Program-made: the position numbers and the translations under genes
Source: Psychroflexus torquis ATCC 700755
GTDB lineage: Bacteria > Bacteroidota > Bacteroidia > Flavobacteriales > Flavobacteriaceae
Direction of reading: 5' to 3'
Assembly (NCBI RefSeq): GCF_000153485.2
Contig: NC_018721.1
Coordinates: forward strand, 3,534,001-3,598,000
Length of the DNA stretch: 64,000 nt
The notes under the pieces: model-generated
Told to the model about the DNA's origin: nothing
Database searches by the model: none
What the model saw: only the letters and a program-made list of their open reading frames with translations
Shown: in pieces, positions 26,561 to 35,715 of the stretch
Numbering within the stretch: position 1 is the first letter of the stretch
Layout: each line of letters opens with the position of its first letter

Positions 26561-28568
26561 TATTTTCGAAATTCTCTAAACCTTGTATCAACCAGCTAAG
26601 ATAGGCCTTGGAGGAAGATTCATAAGCAATCGTTTTATTTAAAACGTCTAGTTTTGGAGATAATAAAACATAATAAGGTTGAGAGTTGTTCTTAAAATTA
26701 AGCGTTTGAAAGGTGGCCCATTTATCTCCAATGGTTCTTATTTTTTTAACAGTGCCATTCTTTCTTTCAAAGTTGAATTGGTCATCATCACTGAGTTTAG
26801 CTTTGTCGTCTACGTAAAGGGAAATCAGTATATAGTCGTTTTTGATAGTTTCGTAAACTTCGGGAACACTCCAGACTTGTTCTTCCATCTTCCTACAATT
26901 TACACAGGCCCAGCCTGTAAAGTCAAGTAAAATAGGCTTATTCTCTTCCTGAGCAACTTTTAAGCCTTCATCAAAACTTTTATAGGCTTTTAGCCCTAGT
27001 GGTCCATCAGTATCTTTTTCATAGACGCTATAAAAGAGTGGAGGAGGGAACCCACTGATTAATTTCAGATTGGCAGAAGGTGAATTGGTTAACCCCGGAA
27101 TTAGATAAACAACAAAAGCTAATGTAAGGATACCTGCAAATAATCTGCCTTTGCCCAATCTTTGTATAGGGCCATCGTGAGGAAACTTTAGTTTTCCAAA
27201 CAAATACAACACCAAGCCAATACCTATAAGAATCCAAATCCCTATAAAAACTTCTCTTCTTAAAATTCCCCAATGTTGTACGAGGTCTGCATTGGATAAA
27301 AACTTAAAAGCAAGTCCCAATTCTAGAAACCCAAGAACAACTTTTACAGTATTCAGCCAGCCACCGCTCTTTGGTAACGAATTAAGCCAATTGGGAAATA
27401 AGGCGAATAGAGCAAAAGGAAGGGCGAGCGCCAAGCCAAAACCTCCCATACCAAACGTGAGCATAGTAGCTCCACCATCTGAAGATAGAGAACCTCCCAA
27501 CAAGGATCCTAAAATAGGGCCCGTACACGAAAAGGAAACTAAAGCTAAGGTGAGTGCCATAAAAAATATTCCTACAACACCTCCAACACTTGTTGCTTTC
27601 TGGTCTAGGCGGCTACTCCAAGAATTGGGAAGTGTAATCTCATAATAACCAAAAAAGGAAAAGGCAAAAATCATAAAAATGACAAAAAATGTCACATTCA
27701 AGTAGGGGTTGGTTGAAATATTATTTAAAATTTCAGGATTTACAGAATCGAGAAGATGAAAAGGAATACTCAATAGTAGATAAATCAAAAAAATAAAAGC
27801 TCCATATAATATAGCATTGATCAATCCTAACTTTTTGGTTTTTGCTCCTTTGGTAAAAAAGGAAACAGTGAGCGGAATCATAGGAAATACACAAGGAGTG
27901 AGCAAAGCTATAAGTCCACCAACAAAGCCTAGAAGAAATATGGTAAGATTGGAGTCATCGGGTTCATCTGAATTCAGTTTATAATCGCTTTTGCCTAAAA
28001 GATTTAATTTTAAGGCTTCGGCATTAACTTTATCCTTTTCTTTTACCTCTATGGATTTGGTCTCAGCGAGTTGTAAAATAGAATTTTGCACCTTAAAATT
28101 AAAACGTTGCTGATCTTGCGGCAAACACATTACATCATTACAGATCATAAAAAGGATCTCCAGATTTAGAGTTGCAGTTTCAGCTTTAATCCTGAAATCT
28201 TGTTCAAAAACAGCCCTGTCTTTAAAGTAGGTGAGATTGGTTTCAAAGATTTCGTCAAATTTTGTAATGCCTTGAGGCTCTTGTATAGATCCTAACTTTT
28301 CAAGTTTGTCGGCATCATATTCAAAATTAAATTCAGTAGGGATAGGGCCATTTTCATCTTCCCCGAGTTCTTTTTGAGATGGTAAATGCCAAGTTGGGTC
28401 CATAGTCGCTACTACCGAAACCGTATAAACACTATCTGAAGTTTTTTTAACAGAAGCCTTCCACTTTGAAGGGTTTTCGGTAGCCACTTCTAATGATAAA
28501 CCAAATTGAGCCCATGTGGTTGAGCTGATGAACAAAGCCAAGGCTAAATACGAAATCTTTTTAATCAT
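26550..28568 (-). CDS. DsbD-family thiol:disulfide reductase with C-terminal thioredoxin domain
   Basis: 672 residues. Signal peptide 1-20, a periplasmic DsbD-alpha-like domain with Cys pair in FMICNDVMCLP, an eight-helix CcdA-type membrane core with Cys in TPCVFPMIPLTV and SCTGPILGSL, and a C-terminal thioredoxin domain with the redox motif CVNC at 555-558. This three-part layout transfers electrons from cytoplasmic thioredoxin to periplasmic partners (cytochrome c maturation, disulfide isomerases). The start codon overlaps the tilS stop by four bases (ATGA), so it is translated as the last gene of the tilS transcript. Confidence 0.93.
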   Translation of the reverse strand: MIKKISYLALALFISSTTWAQFGLSLEVATENPSKWKASVKKTSDSVYTVSVVATMDPTWHLPSQKELGEDENGPIPTEFNFEYDADKLEKLGSIQEPQGITKFDEIFETNLTYFKDRAVFEQDFRIKAETATLNLEILFMICNDVMCLPQDQQRFNFKVQNSILQLAETKSIEVKEKDKVNAEALKLNLLGKSDYKLNSDEPDDSNLTIFLLGFVGGLIALLTPCVFPMIPLTVSFFTKGAKTKKLGLINAILYGAFIFLIYLLLSIPFHLLDSVNPEILNNISTNPYLNVTFFVIFMIFAFSFFGYYEITLPNSWSSRLDQKATSVGGVVGIFFMALTLALVSFSCTGPILGSLLGGSLSSDGGATMLTFGMGGFGLALALPFALFALFPNWLNSLPKSGGWLNTVKVVLGFLELGLAFKFLSNADLVQHWGILRREVFIGIWILIGIGLVLYLFGKLKFPHDGPIQRLGKGRLFAGILTLAFVVYLIPGLTNSPSANLKLISGFPPPLFYSVYEKDTDGPLGLKAYKSFDEGLKVAQEENKPILLDFTGWACVNCRKMEEQVWSVPEVYETIKNDYILISLYVDDKAKLSDDDQFNFERKNGTVKKIRTIGDKWATFQTLNFKNNSQPYYVLLSPKLDVLNKTIAYESSSKAYLSWLIQGLENFENKKR

Positions 28569-29878
28569 TCTTTAAGTTCGATTTTAAGGATGTTTTGAGT
28601 GTTTTTTTCTACTTTATATCTGTGATCTGTTCGCAAATTTAGTACCCAAATAATATCACCATTATAATTACAAAGGACAAGTTGAGAGGATTTATCTACA
28701 GGACTTATTTTTTCATCTTTAAGAAAATCACTCAGTTTTTTCTTTCCTTTCATTCCAAACGGATAAAAATAGTCTCCATTTTGAATTGGTCTTAGACTTA
28801 AGGGAAACTTAAGTTTTGACTTATCAAAATAAGCAAATTGTTTCCCTGTTTCTTCCAATTTTTTGTGGTCTTGAAACTCGAGTTTTGAGTTGATTATACG
28901 CACAACTTTGTCGCTTTCTTCAATAGTAATGGGTTTAATTTCCTCTGTATATAATGCTGCTACAGTTAATTTATTTCTGTCTTTTACAAGTTGATGTGTA
29001 GGAGATTTTACGATTTTTCCAGTTTGTGCATCCAATAAATGATAGACATCTTCCCATTGTGTAAATCCAAAACCCTCTAGCAACTGATATAAAATTCCAC
29101 GTGGATTGGGATGCGTTTTTAGTTTTTCTATATCAATATTAAAGCGGTTAGCTTCTTCACTTACCAAGCTTTGGTGAAGTGAAGCCGTATAGTCTTTAAT
29201 TAAGTGTTCGGTTTGTTTCAATTTTTCGAGAGTAGATTCAAAACTCTCAAGGAATTGAGAGTTTAATTCCAGTAATGAGGGAACAATTTTATGTCTAATT
29301 TCATTTCTCAGGTATTTTGTAGATGCATTACTCTGGTCCTCTCTCCAGTATATGTTATGTTTTATGGCATACTCTTTTAGCTCAGCTTTAGAGAATTTTA
29401 AAAGCGGTCTTAGAATGTGGCTATTTCGTTGTGGAATACCTGTTAGCCCTTTTAAACCTGTACTTCTACTTAGATTGATGATGAACGTTTCTAGATCATC
29501 ATTTAAATGGTGTGCGGTAAGTAGATAGTTATGGGAAGTAGTTTCAATCAATTCCTGAAACCAATCGTATCGTAATTTTCTAGCGGTAAGTTGAATAGAG
29601 GATTTACTTTCTTTGGCAATGCTTTCTGTTTGAAAAGTCTTAATAAAAAATTCACATTTTAAGCTAATCGATAGATTTTCTACAAATTCTTCGTCCCTAG
29701 TGCTATCTAATCCTCTAAGTTGAAAATTACAGTGTGATAAACCAAAATCTAAATGTAAAGAGTTACACAAATGCGCAAGAACCACACTGTCTAAACCACC
29801 GCTTATCGCAATGAGAAAAGGAGTAGTGAGAAGTTCTGGAAATTCAGATTGAATATGGGATTTAAATCGATCTTGCAT
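28565..29878 (-). CDS. tilS: tRNA(Ile)-lysidine synthetase
   Basis: 437 residues, normal for the full three-domain enzyme. The PP-loop ATP pyrophosphatase motif SGGLDS is at 26-31, followed by TAHHLNDDLETFIINL, a core motif of TilS, and the C-terminal TilS substrate-binding domain near 365-437. It converts C34 of the CAU anticodon of tRNA-Ile2 to lysidine, so that AUA is read as Ile; essential. It sits 33 bases after pabB and overlaps the DsbD-like gene. Confidence 0.95.
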   Translation of the reverse strand: MQDRFKSHIQSEFPELLTTPFLIAISGGLDSVVLAHLCNSLHLDFGLSHCNFQLRGLDSTRDEEFVENLSISLKCEFFIKTFQTESIAKESKSSIQLTARKLRYDWFQELIETTSHNYLLTAHHLNDDLETFIINLSRSTGLKGLTGIPQRNSHILRPLLKFSKAELKEYAIKHNIYWREDQSNASTKYLRNEIRHKIVPSLLELNSQFLESFESTLEKLKQTEHLIKDYTASLHQSLVSEEANRFNIDIEKLKTHPNPRGILYQLLEGFGFTQWEDVYHLLDAQTGKIVKSPTHQLVKDRNKLTVAALYTEEIKPITIEESDKVVRIINSKLEFQDHKKLEETGKQFAYFDKSKLKFPLSLRPIQNGDYFYPFGMKGKKKLSDFLKDEKISPVDKSSQLVLCNYNGDIIWVLNLRTDHRYKVEKNTQNILKIELKE

Positions 29879-29911
29879 GACATAAAAACTTTAAAATTAA
29901 GCTTTATTAGT

Positions 29912-31219
29912 CTACTTTTCAGAAACAGCGGAGGCATTAACAGCATATTGTAATGCTTTGCCTTTCAACAAACACTCTTCGTATTCCTGTTCTGGATTGG
30001 CCAAGCTTGTGATGGCACTGCCTACCATATAAGAAAGGTATTTCTTTTCAGAATTATACAGCAAAGTTCTTATAACGACATTAAAATCGAAGTCACCTTT
30101 GGGAGTGATATAACCAATGGCACCACTATAGAGTCCCCGTTTGGTAGATTCATTATGCTCTGCTATTTCCATAGCAGATAGTTTAGGGGCTCCTGTCATA
30201 CTTCCCATTGGAAATAAAGATTTTAGGATTTCCGCTGTAGAAAATTCTGGCTTTACTTGGGAACTTAGTGTAGACATCATTTGGTGGACTTGCTCATAAG
30301 AATAGACTTTACACAATTCTTCAACCTTAACTGAAGCTTTTTGAGCTGTTTTGGACAAGTCATTTCTGACTAAGTCAACAATCATCACGTTTTCTGAAAT
30401 CTCTTTGGGATCGATTTTAAGTTGAGCTTTCAACTCTTCATCTTCTTCACGTGTGTTTCCTCTTCGAGCTGTTCCTTTGATAGGTTGCGAAATCAATTGT
30501 TGATTTTCTTTCATCAAAAAACGCTCAGGACTGGCTCCCATCGCATAGTAATTTTCCAATTTAAGATAGCTTGAAAACGGGGCTTTAGAAATAGAATTTA
30601 AACTTTGAAAAGTCTTTACAGGATCAATATTTGAGTTTTCAGCATAGAACTCTTGACAAAAATTCACCTCATAAATATCTCCTCTTTGAATGTGTTTTAA
30701 AATGGATTTAGCCTTTTCGATATAGTCCACTTTGTTCCATCTCGGTGTAAACACAATAGGGTCTAAATAGTTCTCTTCAACTGAGTCAAAATTTAAGATA
30801 GATTGTAGATCTGCCTCTATCTCATCATCGACAAGTTTGAGATAATGAGCTTCTATAGTTTCTCCTTTTAAAATCCAGATTTTCTTAGGCTGAATGAAAT
30901 ACAATTCTGGAAAGTTGAGTTGATCTTGATTCTGAGAAGTCAGATGTTCAGTATCATTCTTCAAGTCATAACTCATATAACCAAATAACCAATCTTGAGT
31001 AGTGTGTTGGTATTCGTATAGCCTTAAGAAGGCTTCATTGTCATCAGATTTAATGGCAGTGAAGGCTTCAACTGCCATTAAAGCCTCAAAATTTTGATGC
31101 TCTTGCTGATTTTGATTAGAGTCCAGATAGATAGCTTCTTCAAACTGATTTCCCCAAAGCATCAATTTGTTTTTAAAATCTTGTGGGATGGATATATGAA
31201 AGGTCTTTAGTGTTCTCAA
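29912..31219 (-). CDS. pabB: Aminodeoxychorismate synthase component I
   Basis: 435 residues of the chorismate-binding family. The active-site segment is SQPIKGTARRG with K248, the lysine that marks PabB (anthranilate synthases have PIAGT), followed by ENVMIVDLVRNDLS and GSMTGAPK. It aminates chorismate to 4-amino-4-deoxychorismate for folate synthesis, with a PabA glutaminase not present here. The N-terminal domain is somewhat divergent. Its start overlaps the stop of the FMN-reductase gene by four bases; tilS follows. Confidence 0.9.
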   Translation of the reverse strand: MRTLKTFHISIPQDFKNKLMLWGNQFEEAIYLDSNQNQQEHQNFEALMAVEAFTAIKSDDNEAFLRLYEYQHTTQDWLFGYMSYDLKNDTEHLTSQNQDQLNFPELYFIQPKKIWILKGETIEAHYLKLVDDEIEADLQSILNFDSVEENYLDPIVFTPRWNKVDYIEKAKSILKHIQRGDIYEVNFCQEFYAENSNIDPVKTFQSLNSISKAPFSSYLKLENYYAMGASPERFLMKENQQLISQPIKGTARRGNTREEDEELKAQLKIDPKEISENVMIVDLVRNDLSKTAQKASVKVEELCKVYSYEQVHQMMSTLSSQVKPEFSTAEILKSLFPMGSMTGAPKLSAMEIAEHNESTKRGLYSGAIGYITPKGDFDFNVVIRTLLYNSEKKYLSYMVGSAITSLANPEQEYEECLLKGKALQYAVNASAVSEK

Positions 31220-31752
31220 GCTGGGTTTAAATCGTTTTCAAAGTTAGATACAGAATCCTTTAAGGCCTTAGCAAAGTCTGCACTTAAGCCAGATTCACTA
31301 AAATTATTTTGAAAGGACGGTAAGCTAAAATGATCTACAATAACTCCACCGAATTTTTCAAAGTTATTTTTTGTGTAGTCCAAAGAAAATTTAGCACCTC
31401 CTTGTCCAGGGGATGTCCCTATTAACAATATTTTTTTGTCTTTGAGATACTTAGGATCTGTTCTCGACAGCCAATCTGTTATGTTTTTAAAAAAAGAAGA
31501 CATTGTTCCGTTGTGTTCGTTAACAGACACAATAAGAGCAGAGGCGGCATCAATTTCAACTTTTAAAGATTTAATATCATCTGGGATACCAGAAGATTTC
31601 TCAATGTCTTCTGAAAAAATGGGAATAGACAGCTTTTTTAAATCGATATAATCGACACTCTCTTTTACCAAAGAGTTTAGTGTGTATTGAAGTAATTGAT
31701 CGTTGATTGAGGTGGACGAATTCGAGCCTGTAAAAGCTATAACTTTACTCAT
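31216..31752 (-). CDS. NADPH-dependent FMN reductase family flavoprotein
   Basis: 178 residues from the ATG at 31752 (MSKVIAFTGSNSSTSIN); the frame extends 14 codons upstream but the chosen start fits the family. The FMN phosphate loop GSNSSTS, the VSVNEHNGTMSSFFKN segment (aligned with the P-E-Y-N-G-S block, here EHNGTM) and LLIGTSPGQGG are typical of the flavodoxin-like NADPH-dependent FMN/azo-reductases. Substrate unknown. Overlaps pabB by four bases (ATGA), so it starts the pabB-tilS-dsbD-like operon. Confidence 0.88.
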   Translation of the reverse strand: MSKVIAFTGSNSSTSINDQLLQYTLNSLVKESVDYIDLKKLSIPIFSEDIEKSSGIPDDIKSLKVEIDAASALIVSVNEHNGTMSSFFKNITDWLSRTDPKYLKDKKILLIGTSPGQGGAKFSLDYTKNNFEKFGGVIVDHFSLPSFQNNFSESGLSADFAKALKDSVSNFENDLNPA

Positions 31753-31840
31753 AATATTTTTTTTTGTAAAAGTACATATAAAAGAAAAATCCACTATTTC
31801 ATTTTCAAAAATAGTAGATTCTATAAGTTTTGTTTAAAAG

Positions 31841-32035
31841 TTAATTAAGATAAATCAAGCATCGTCTCAAAGATGGATTCTTTTGCATTAAACTTAAAAT
31901 AAAATCTTTAAGTTCTATAAGTTCATAAGGCAGTAAACGCTCTGTTGCCTTTTTAAGTTCTCTACAAAACAAATTCGTATCAAAACTCACTTTTTTTAAG
32001 ACCTCTTTGGTGTATTCAAACATGGCTCTTGGCAT
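31841..32035 (-). CDS. Small conserved flavobacterial protein
   Basis: 64 residues, with two possible starts (MPRAM at 32035 or the fifth-codon Met at 32023). The sequence FEYTKEVLKKVSFDTNLFCRELKKA-type helix followed by LLPYELIELKDFI is a pattern I recall from conserved short flavobacterial proteins, helical and soluble, often about 60 residues. Function unknown. A weak hairpin (ACTATTT / AAATAGT at about 31792-31811) lies downstream. Confidence 0.7.
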   Translation of the reverse strand: MPRAMFEYTKEVLKKVSFDTNLFCRELKKATERLLPYELIELKDFILSLMQKNPSLRRCLIYLN

Positions 32036-32156
32036 GGTAATATGTTTAAAAGTTAAGTAGATTTATATCATATAATTTTATTTATTTAAATATAATATTT
32101 TTTGAAATAGCATATCTTAAAATTTAAATCTAAAAATGTTATTTAATATATAAATT

Positions 32157-32609
32157 TTATTTTTTTCGTAGGGTCCATAGGAATTTGAATTCAGAAACAA
32201 TATCCCCATTTTCATTTTTAGCGATAGAAGTCATCCAGAATTTTTGTCCCTCAGGTTCAGTGGCACATTTATCTACACTACTTCTTACCAAATCACCATC
32301 TAAACAGGTAAATTCTATTCTTCCAGTTGCTTTTTTATGAAAAGCTGATGTGTTTTCTGCGACTAGCATAGAAATTTTAAGGTTACTTTCATTAATCTCT
32401 TTCATCACAATTGCTCCTGTACTTAATTCTGCTGCCATGGCTTGTACTGCAAAATACATGCTTCTAAAGGGATTTTGATTAATCCATTTGTGAGTGGCAG
32501 TTGTTACACAAGAGGTATCATCAATATGTTTTAATCGCACGCCACAAAACCATGCAGATGGTAATTTGGTGAGTAAGAATAAATTGATTTTAGAGGGAGT
32601 AAGTTTCAT
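32157..32609 (-). CDS. DUF4442 hotdog-fold protein
   Basis: 150 residues with the DUF4442 pattern: KLPSAWFCGVRLKHID, HKWINQNPFRSMYFAVQAMA (the central helix region of the hotdog fold) and RIEFTCLDGDLV. The family is thioesterase-like by fold with no proven activity. Isolated gene between AT-rich spacers of 122 bases (left) and about 260 bases (right), where only promoter-like sequence is seen. Confidence 0.85.
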   Translation of the reverse strand: MKLTPSKINLFLLTKLPSAWFCGVRLKHIDDTSCVTTATHKWINQNPFRSMYFAVQAMAAELSTGAIVMKEINESNLKISMLVAENTSAFHKKATGRIEFTCLDGDLVRSSVDKCATEPEGQKFWMTSIAKNENGDIVSEFKFLWTLRKK

Positions 32610-32868
32610 TTTATAAATTTTACACTCTACAATTTACCTAAATTAATTTCCTTATCATGATTTATCATCTTTTTATTTCTGACTTCGTTGTATTTTTTTT
32701 TAATCTTTCAATGTGCTAAAAATGAAGGTATTGAATAAGATATTTTTCAACTAATTTCACTTTTAAATTTTCCTAAAAGTTAAAATAAAGTTAATATATA
32801 ATACTCTGTATAGCATAGTAGTGTTTAAAAGATATATCTTTGTCCTATACTTTTATATTTATGATCAA

Positions 32869-33213
32869 ATGAAGATAGAAAACACAAAAGCTCAAATGCG
32901 AAAGGGAGTTTTGGAATATTGCATCTTATCGGTGTTAAGTCATAACGATGCCTATGTTGCAGAAATTCTAGACACTTTGAAGTCCGCAAAACTGTTAGTA
33001 GTTGAGGGAACAATTTATCCACTACTAACTCGATTAAAAAATGCCAATTTATTATCTTATAGGTGGGAAGAATCCACAGGAGGACCACCGAGAAAATATT
33101 ATGGATTGACAGAAGATGGAAAGGAATTCTTAGACGAACTCTCAACCACATGGAATGAACTTAACTACGCAGTGATAACAATTACTTCTAAAAAAAACAC
33201 GGACAATGAATAA
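32869..33213 (+). CDS. PadR family transcriptional regulator
   Basis: 114 residues from the ATG at 32869 (MKIENTKAQMRKG). The winged helix is clear: KGVLEYCILSVLSHNDAYVA, VVEGTIYPLLTRLKNANLL and STGGPPRKYYGLTEDG, with the GTIYPLL recognition helix and wing of PadR proteins. It lacks the long C-terminal dimerisation domain (short PadR-s1 type). The stop lies inside the start of the PspC gene (eight-base overlap), the usual pairing in Bacteroidota, and it probably represses this operon. Confidence 0.93.
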   Translation: MKIENTKAQMRKGVLEYCILSVLSHNDAYVAEILDTLKSAKLLVVEGTIYPLLTRLKNANLLSYRWEESTGGPPRKYYGLTEDGKEFLDELSTTWNELNYAVITITSKKNTDNE

Positions 33214-34780
33214 AACAATAAACATCAACTTAGCAAATGTGTTTTTTCATATCGATGAAGACGCCTTTAAAAAACTCGATAGCTATCTAAAAGCAATTGA
33301 GCGCTATTTATCTAAAGAACAAAGTAAGGATGAAATTTTGCAAGATATAGAAGCTCGTATTGCAGAGTTATTTACAGAGTCAACGGCTCAAGTTAATCAG
33401 GTGATTACAATGTCTCAAGTAAATGCCATGATTGGTATAATGGGAGAACCAGAAGCTTATATGATGGAAGATGATGAAGAACCTTCTTCATCTGCGTCAC
33501 CAAAATTTAAAGCATCTAGAAAACTTTATAGAGATCTAGAACGGAAATATGTTGGAGGAGTTTCCGCAGGTCTCAACCATTATTTAGGAATCAACACACT
33601 TTTAATTAGACTTTTTTGGGTGATTTCTGCTTTCTTTTCAGTCGGAGGTACAGTCGCTATTTATGTGATTATTTGGATATTGATTCCAGCCGCTAGGACT
33701 ACGGCTCAAAAGCTGGATATGCAAGGAGAACCTGTGAATTTGTCCAATATAGAGCGTAAAGTGAAAGAAGGATATTCCAAATTTGCTGATAAGGTTGGAG
33801 ATATCGATTACGAGAAATATGGACAACAGACCAAATCCGGACTGACTAAATTTCTAGATGGCTTAGGCGAAGTTTTGAGAGCTTTAGGGGTTTTCTTATC
33901 TAAATTTTTGGGAATCGTTCTTCTGCTCATCTCAGGGCCTGTTCTTATTGGTTTGTTGATTTTTTTATTCAGTTTTGGAACCATATCCGTATTTGAATTG
34001 GGAGATTTTTCACAAATAGAAATTTTTGTTCTGGGCATTCCCAATTGGATTCAAATTGTTTTGTTCTTTTTAGTAGCTGCTATTCCCTTTTTCTATTTGC
34101 TTATTCTAAGTTTGAAATTGATTTTTTCTAATCTAAAATCAATTGGTAAAGCAGCTCATATCACCTTAATTGGTATTTGGGTCTTATCCGTAATAGTCAT
34201 CACAACATTAAGTGTGAAAAAGCAACTAGATGTGAGTTATGATGCTGAAGTTATAGAGGTTATTGATTTAGACATCTCATCTGGTGATACCTTGCAAATA
34301 AGAATGAATCCTAATCTTATGTTTTCTGAAATTTTAAATCAAAGCAAAAAATCTAAGATTGTCAAAGATGAATTTGATAATGAACGCTTATTTAATTCAA
34401 ATATTCACGTGAATTTTAAATCGACTTCCGATGATGAATTAAAATTAAGGTTAACCAAAAAAAGTTATGCTTCAAGCAAAGCTAGAGCTAGAGAAGGAGC
34501 CTCTTTCATCGATTATAAATACAATCTGGAGGATAATGTTCTAAAACTTGATAGTTATTTACTTTCCAATCCTGAACCGACGGAGCGGAACGCAAAAGTA
34601 GAAGTAACTATCTATATTCCAGAAAATCATGTCATTTACCTAGATGAAAATTTAAATAATTTTAATAACCGTAGAAATCTCGATCGATCCAAGTACAATC
34701 ATTATCTAAACTATAAAAATGATGATTGGGAATGTCTAGATTGTATCACTACAGCAGATACTCTTTCAACTCAAAACTAA
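33206..34780 (+). CDS. PspC domain envelope-stress protein
   Basis: 524 residues. An N-terminal soluble segment (1 to about 85) is followed by a PspC domain near 105-170 (RKLYRDLERKYVGGVSAGLN and WVISAFFSVGGTVAIYVIIW), then three further membrane segments (about 235-330) and a large C-terminal region with beta character (about 345-524). PspC-type proteins sense or buffer envelope stress in the inner membrane. Between a PadR repressor and a DUF2807 lipoprotein, with overlaps and a six-base gap, it forms a three-gene envelope operon. Confidence 0.9.
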   Translation: MNKTININLANVFFHIDEDAFKKLDSYLKAIERYLSKEQSKDEILQDIEARIAELFTESTAQVNQVITMSQVNAMIGIMGEPEAYMMEDDEEPSSSASPKFKASRKLYRDLERKYVGGVSAGLNHYLGINTLLIRLFWVISAFFSVGGTVAIYVIIWILIPAARTTAQKLDMQGEPVNLSNIERKVKEGYSKFADKVGDIDYEKYGQQTKSGLTKFLDGLGEVLRALGVFLSKFLGIVLLLISGPVLIGLLIFLFSFGTISVFELGDFSQIEIFVLGIPNWIQIVLFFLVAAIPFFYLLILSLKLIFSNLKSIGKAAHITLIGIWVLSVIVITTLSVKKQLDVSYDAEVIEVIDLDISSGDTLQIRMNPNLMFSEILNQSKKSKIVKDEFDNERLFNSNIHVNFKSTSDDELKLRLTKKSYASSKARAREGASFIDYKYNLEDNVLKLDSYLLSNPEPTERNAKVEVTIYIPENHVIYLDENLNNFNNRRNLDRSKYNHYLNYKNDDWECLDCITTADTLSTQN

Positions 34781-34786
34781 ATCACT

Positions 34787-35635
34787 ATGAAAACTATTTC
34801 CATTTTATTTTTCGCTGTTTCTTGCTTATGCATGACAAGCTGTAAATTCAACATTAATTACCCAGGCGGAATTGAAGGCGAAGGGGATGTGATCTCAGAA
34901 CGCTTCGATCTGAAAAGCTTTAACAATCTAGAATTAGAGCGTGGTTGGGAAGTTATCATCATTCCTTCTTCAACTAATTATATGCTAGTTGAAGCTAATG
35001 AAAACCTTTTTGAGGCTCTCGAATTTGAGACCGATTCAGGAACACTTAAGATAGGAGCTTCTAAGTCTATTGGAAAAGCAGAGGCTAAACTCATTACACT
35101 TTATTTTTCTGAAAATCTAGAACGATTGGAAGTTTCCAGTGGAGTTAAGCTGACATCTATAGATGACTTAATATTTAAGAATTTAATAATGGAATTATCC
35201 AGCGGATCCAATGTCGATTTATCTCTAGAATTGAAGAGTCTCAACTTGCAAACATCAAGTGGGTCTGAGGCATCCCTTAACTTAAACTCAGACGACTTAT
35301 CGGTACAAAGTTCTAGTGGTTCTACGGTTTCCATAGAAGCTAATTCCATTACGACAACGGCGAGTGCTTCTTCGGGTTCTTCGATAACCTTAAGAGGAGA
35401 AACTAACCAATTGGATGTAAATTCATCCAGTGGGTCTCGTATAAATTCCAAAAATTTTGAAGCGAATAGCATTGTAGCTAAGGCAAGTTCAGGTGCTAAC
35501 ATTTCTATTTATCCTCTAGAACGATTGGAGGCGAATAGCAGCAGTGGAGGGTCTATTTCTTATTACAACACACCTTCTGAAAATCTCATCGTTAACGAAT
35601 CCAATTCAGGGGGAAGTATAAAATTAAAGCGATAA
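34787..35635 (+). CDS. DUF2807 (head GIN domain) lipoprotein
   Basis: 282 residues with a type II signal peptide: the lipobox Cys is at residue 19 in CMTSC. The body is a beta-helical DUF2807 region with repeated SSGS-type turns at about 21-residue spacing (SSGSNV, SSGSEA, SSGSTV, SSGSSI, SSGSRI, SSGANI, SSGGSI), i.e. at least seven coils. DUF2807 is a putative auto-transporter-like adhesin head found after PspC genes in Bacteroidota. It is likely exposed in the periplasm or at the surface. Confidence 0.9.
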   Translation: MKTISILFFAVSCLCMTSCKFNINYPGGIEGEGDVISERFDLKSFNNLELERGWEVIIIPSSTNYMLVEANENLFEALEFETDSGTLKIGASKSIGKAEAKLITLYFSENLERLEVSSGVKLTSIDDLIFKNLIMELSSGSNVDLSLELKSLNLQTSSGSEASLNLNSDDLSVQSSSGSTVSIEANSITTTASASSGSSITLRGETNQLDVNSSSGSRINSKNFEANSIVAKASSGANISIYPLERLEANSSSGGSISYYNTPSENLIVNESNSGGSIKLKR

Positions 35636-35715
35636 ATAGTCATTTAAAAACAACATATTATGGTAACCATTTTAAAATTTATTATAATTCTAGTCCTTAA
35701 TTATCTAGATTATAT

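Noticed and set aside
27292..27645. 117-residue plus-strand frame opposite the DsbD-like gene
   Set aside because: Shadow of the membrane core of the DsbD-like protein; no start or family support.
35101..35502. 133-residue minus-strand frame opposite the DUF2807 gene
   Set aside because: Produced by the repetitive SSGS coding sequence read in reverse.
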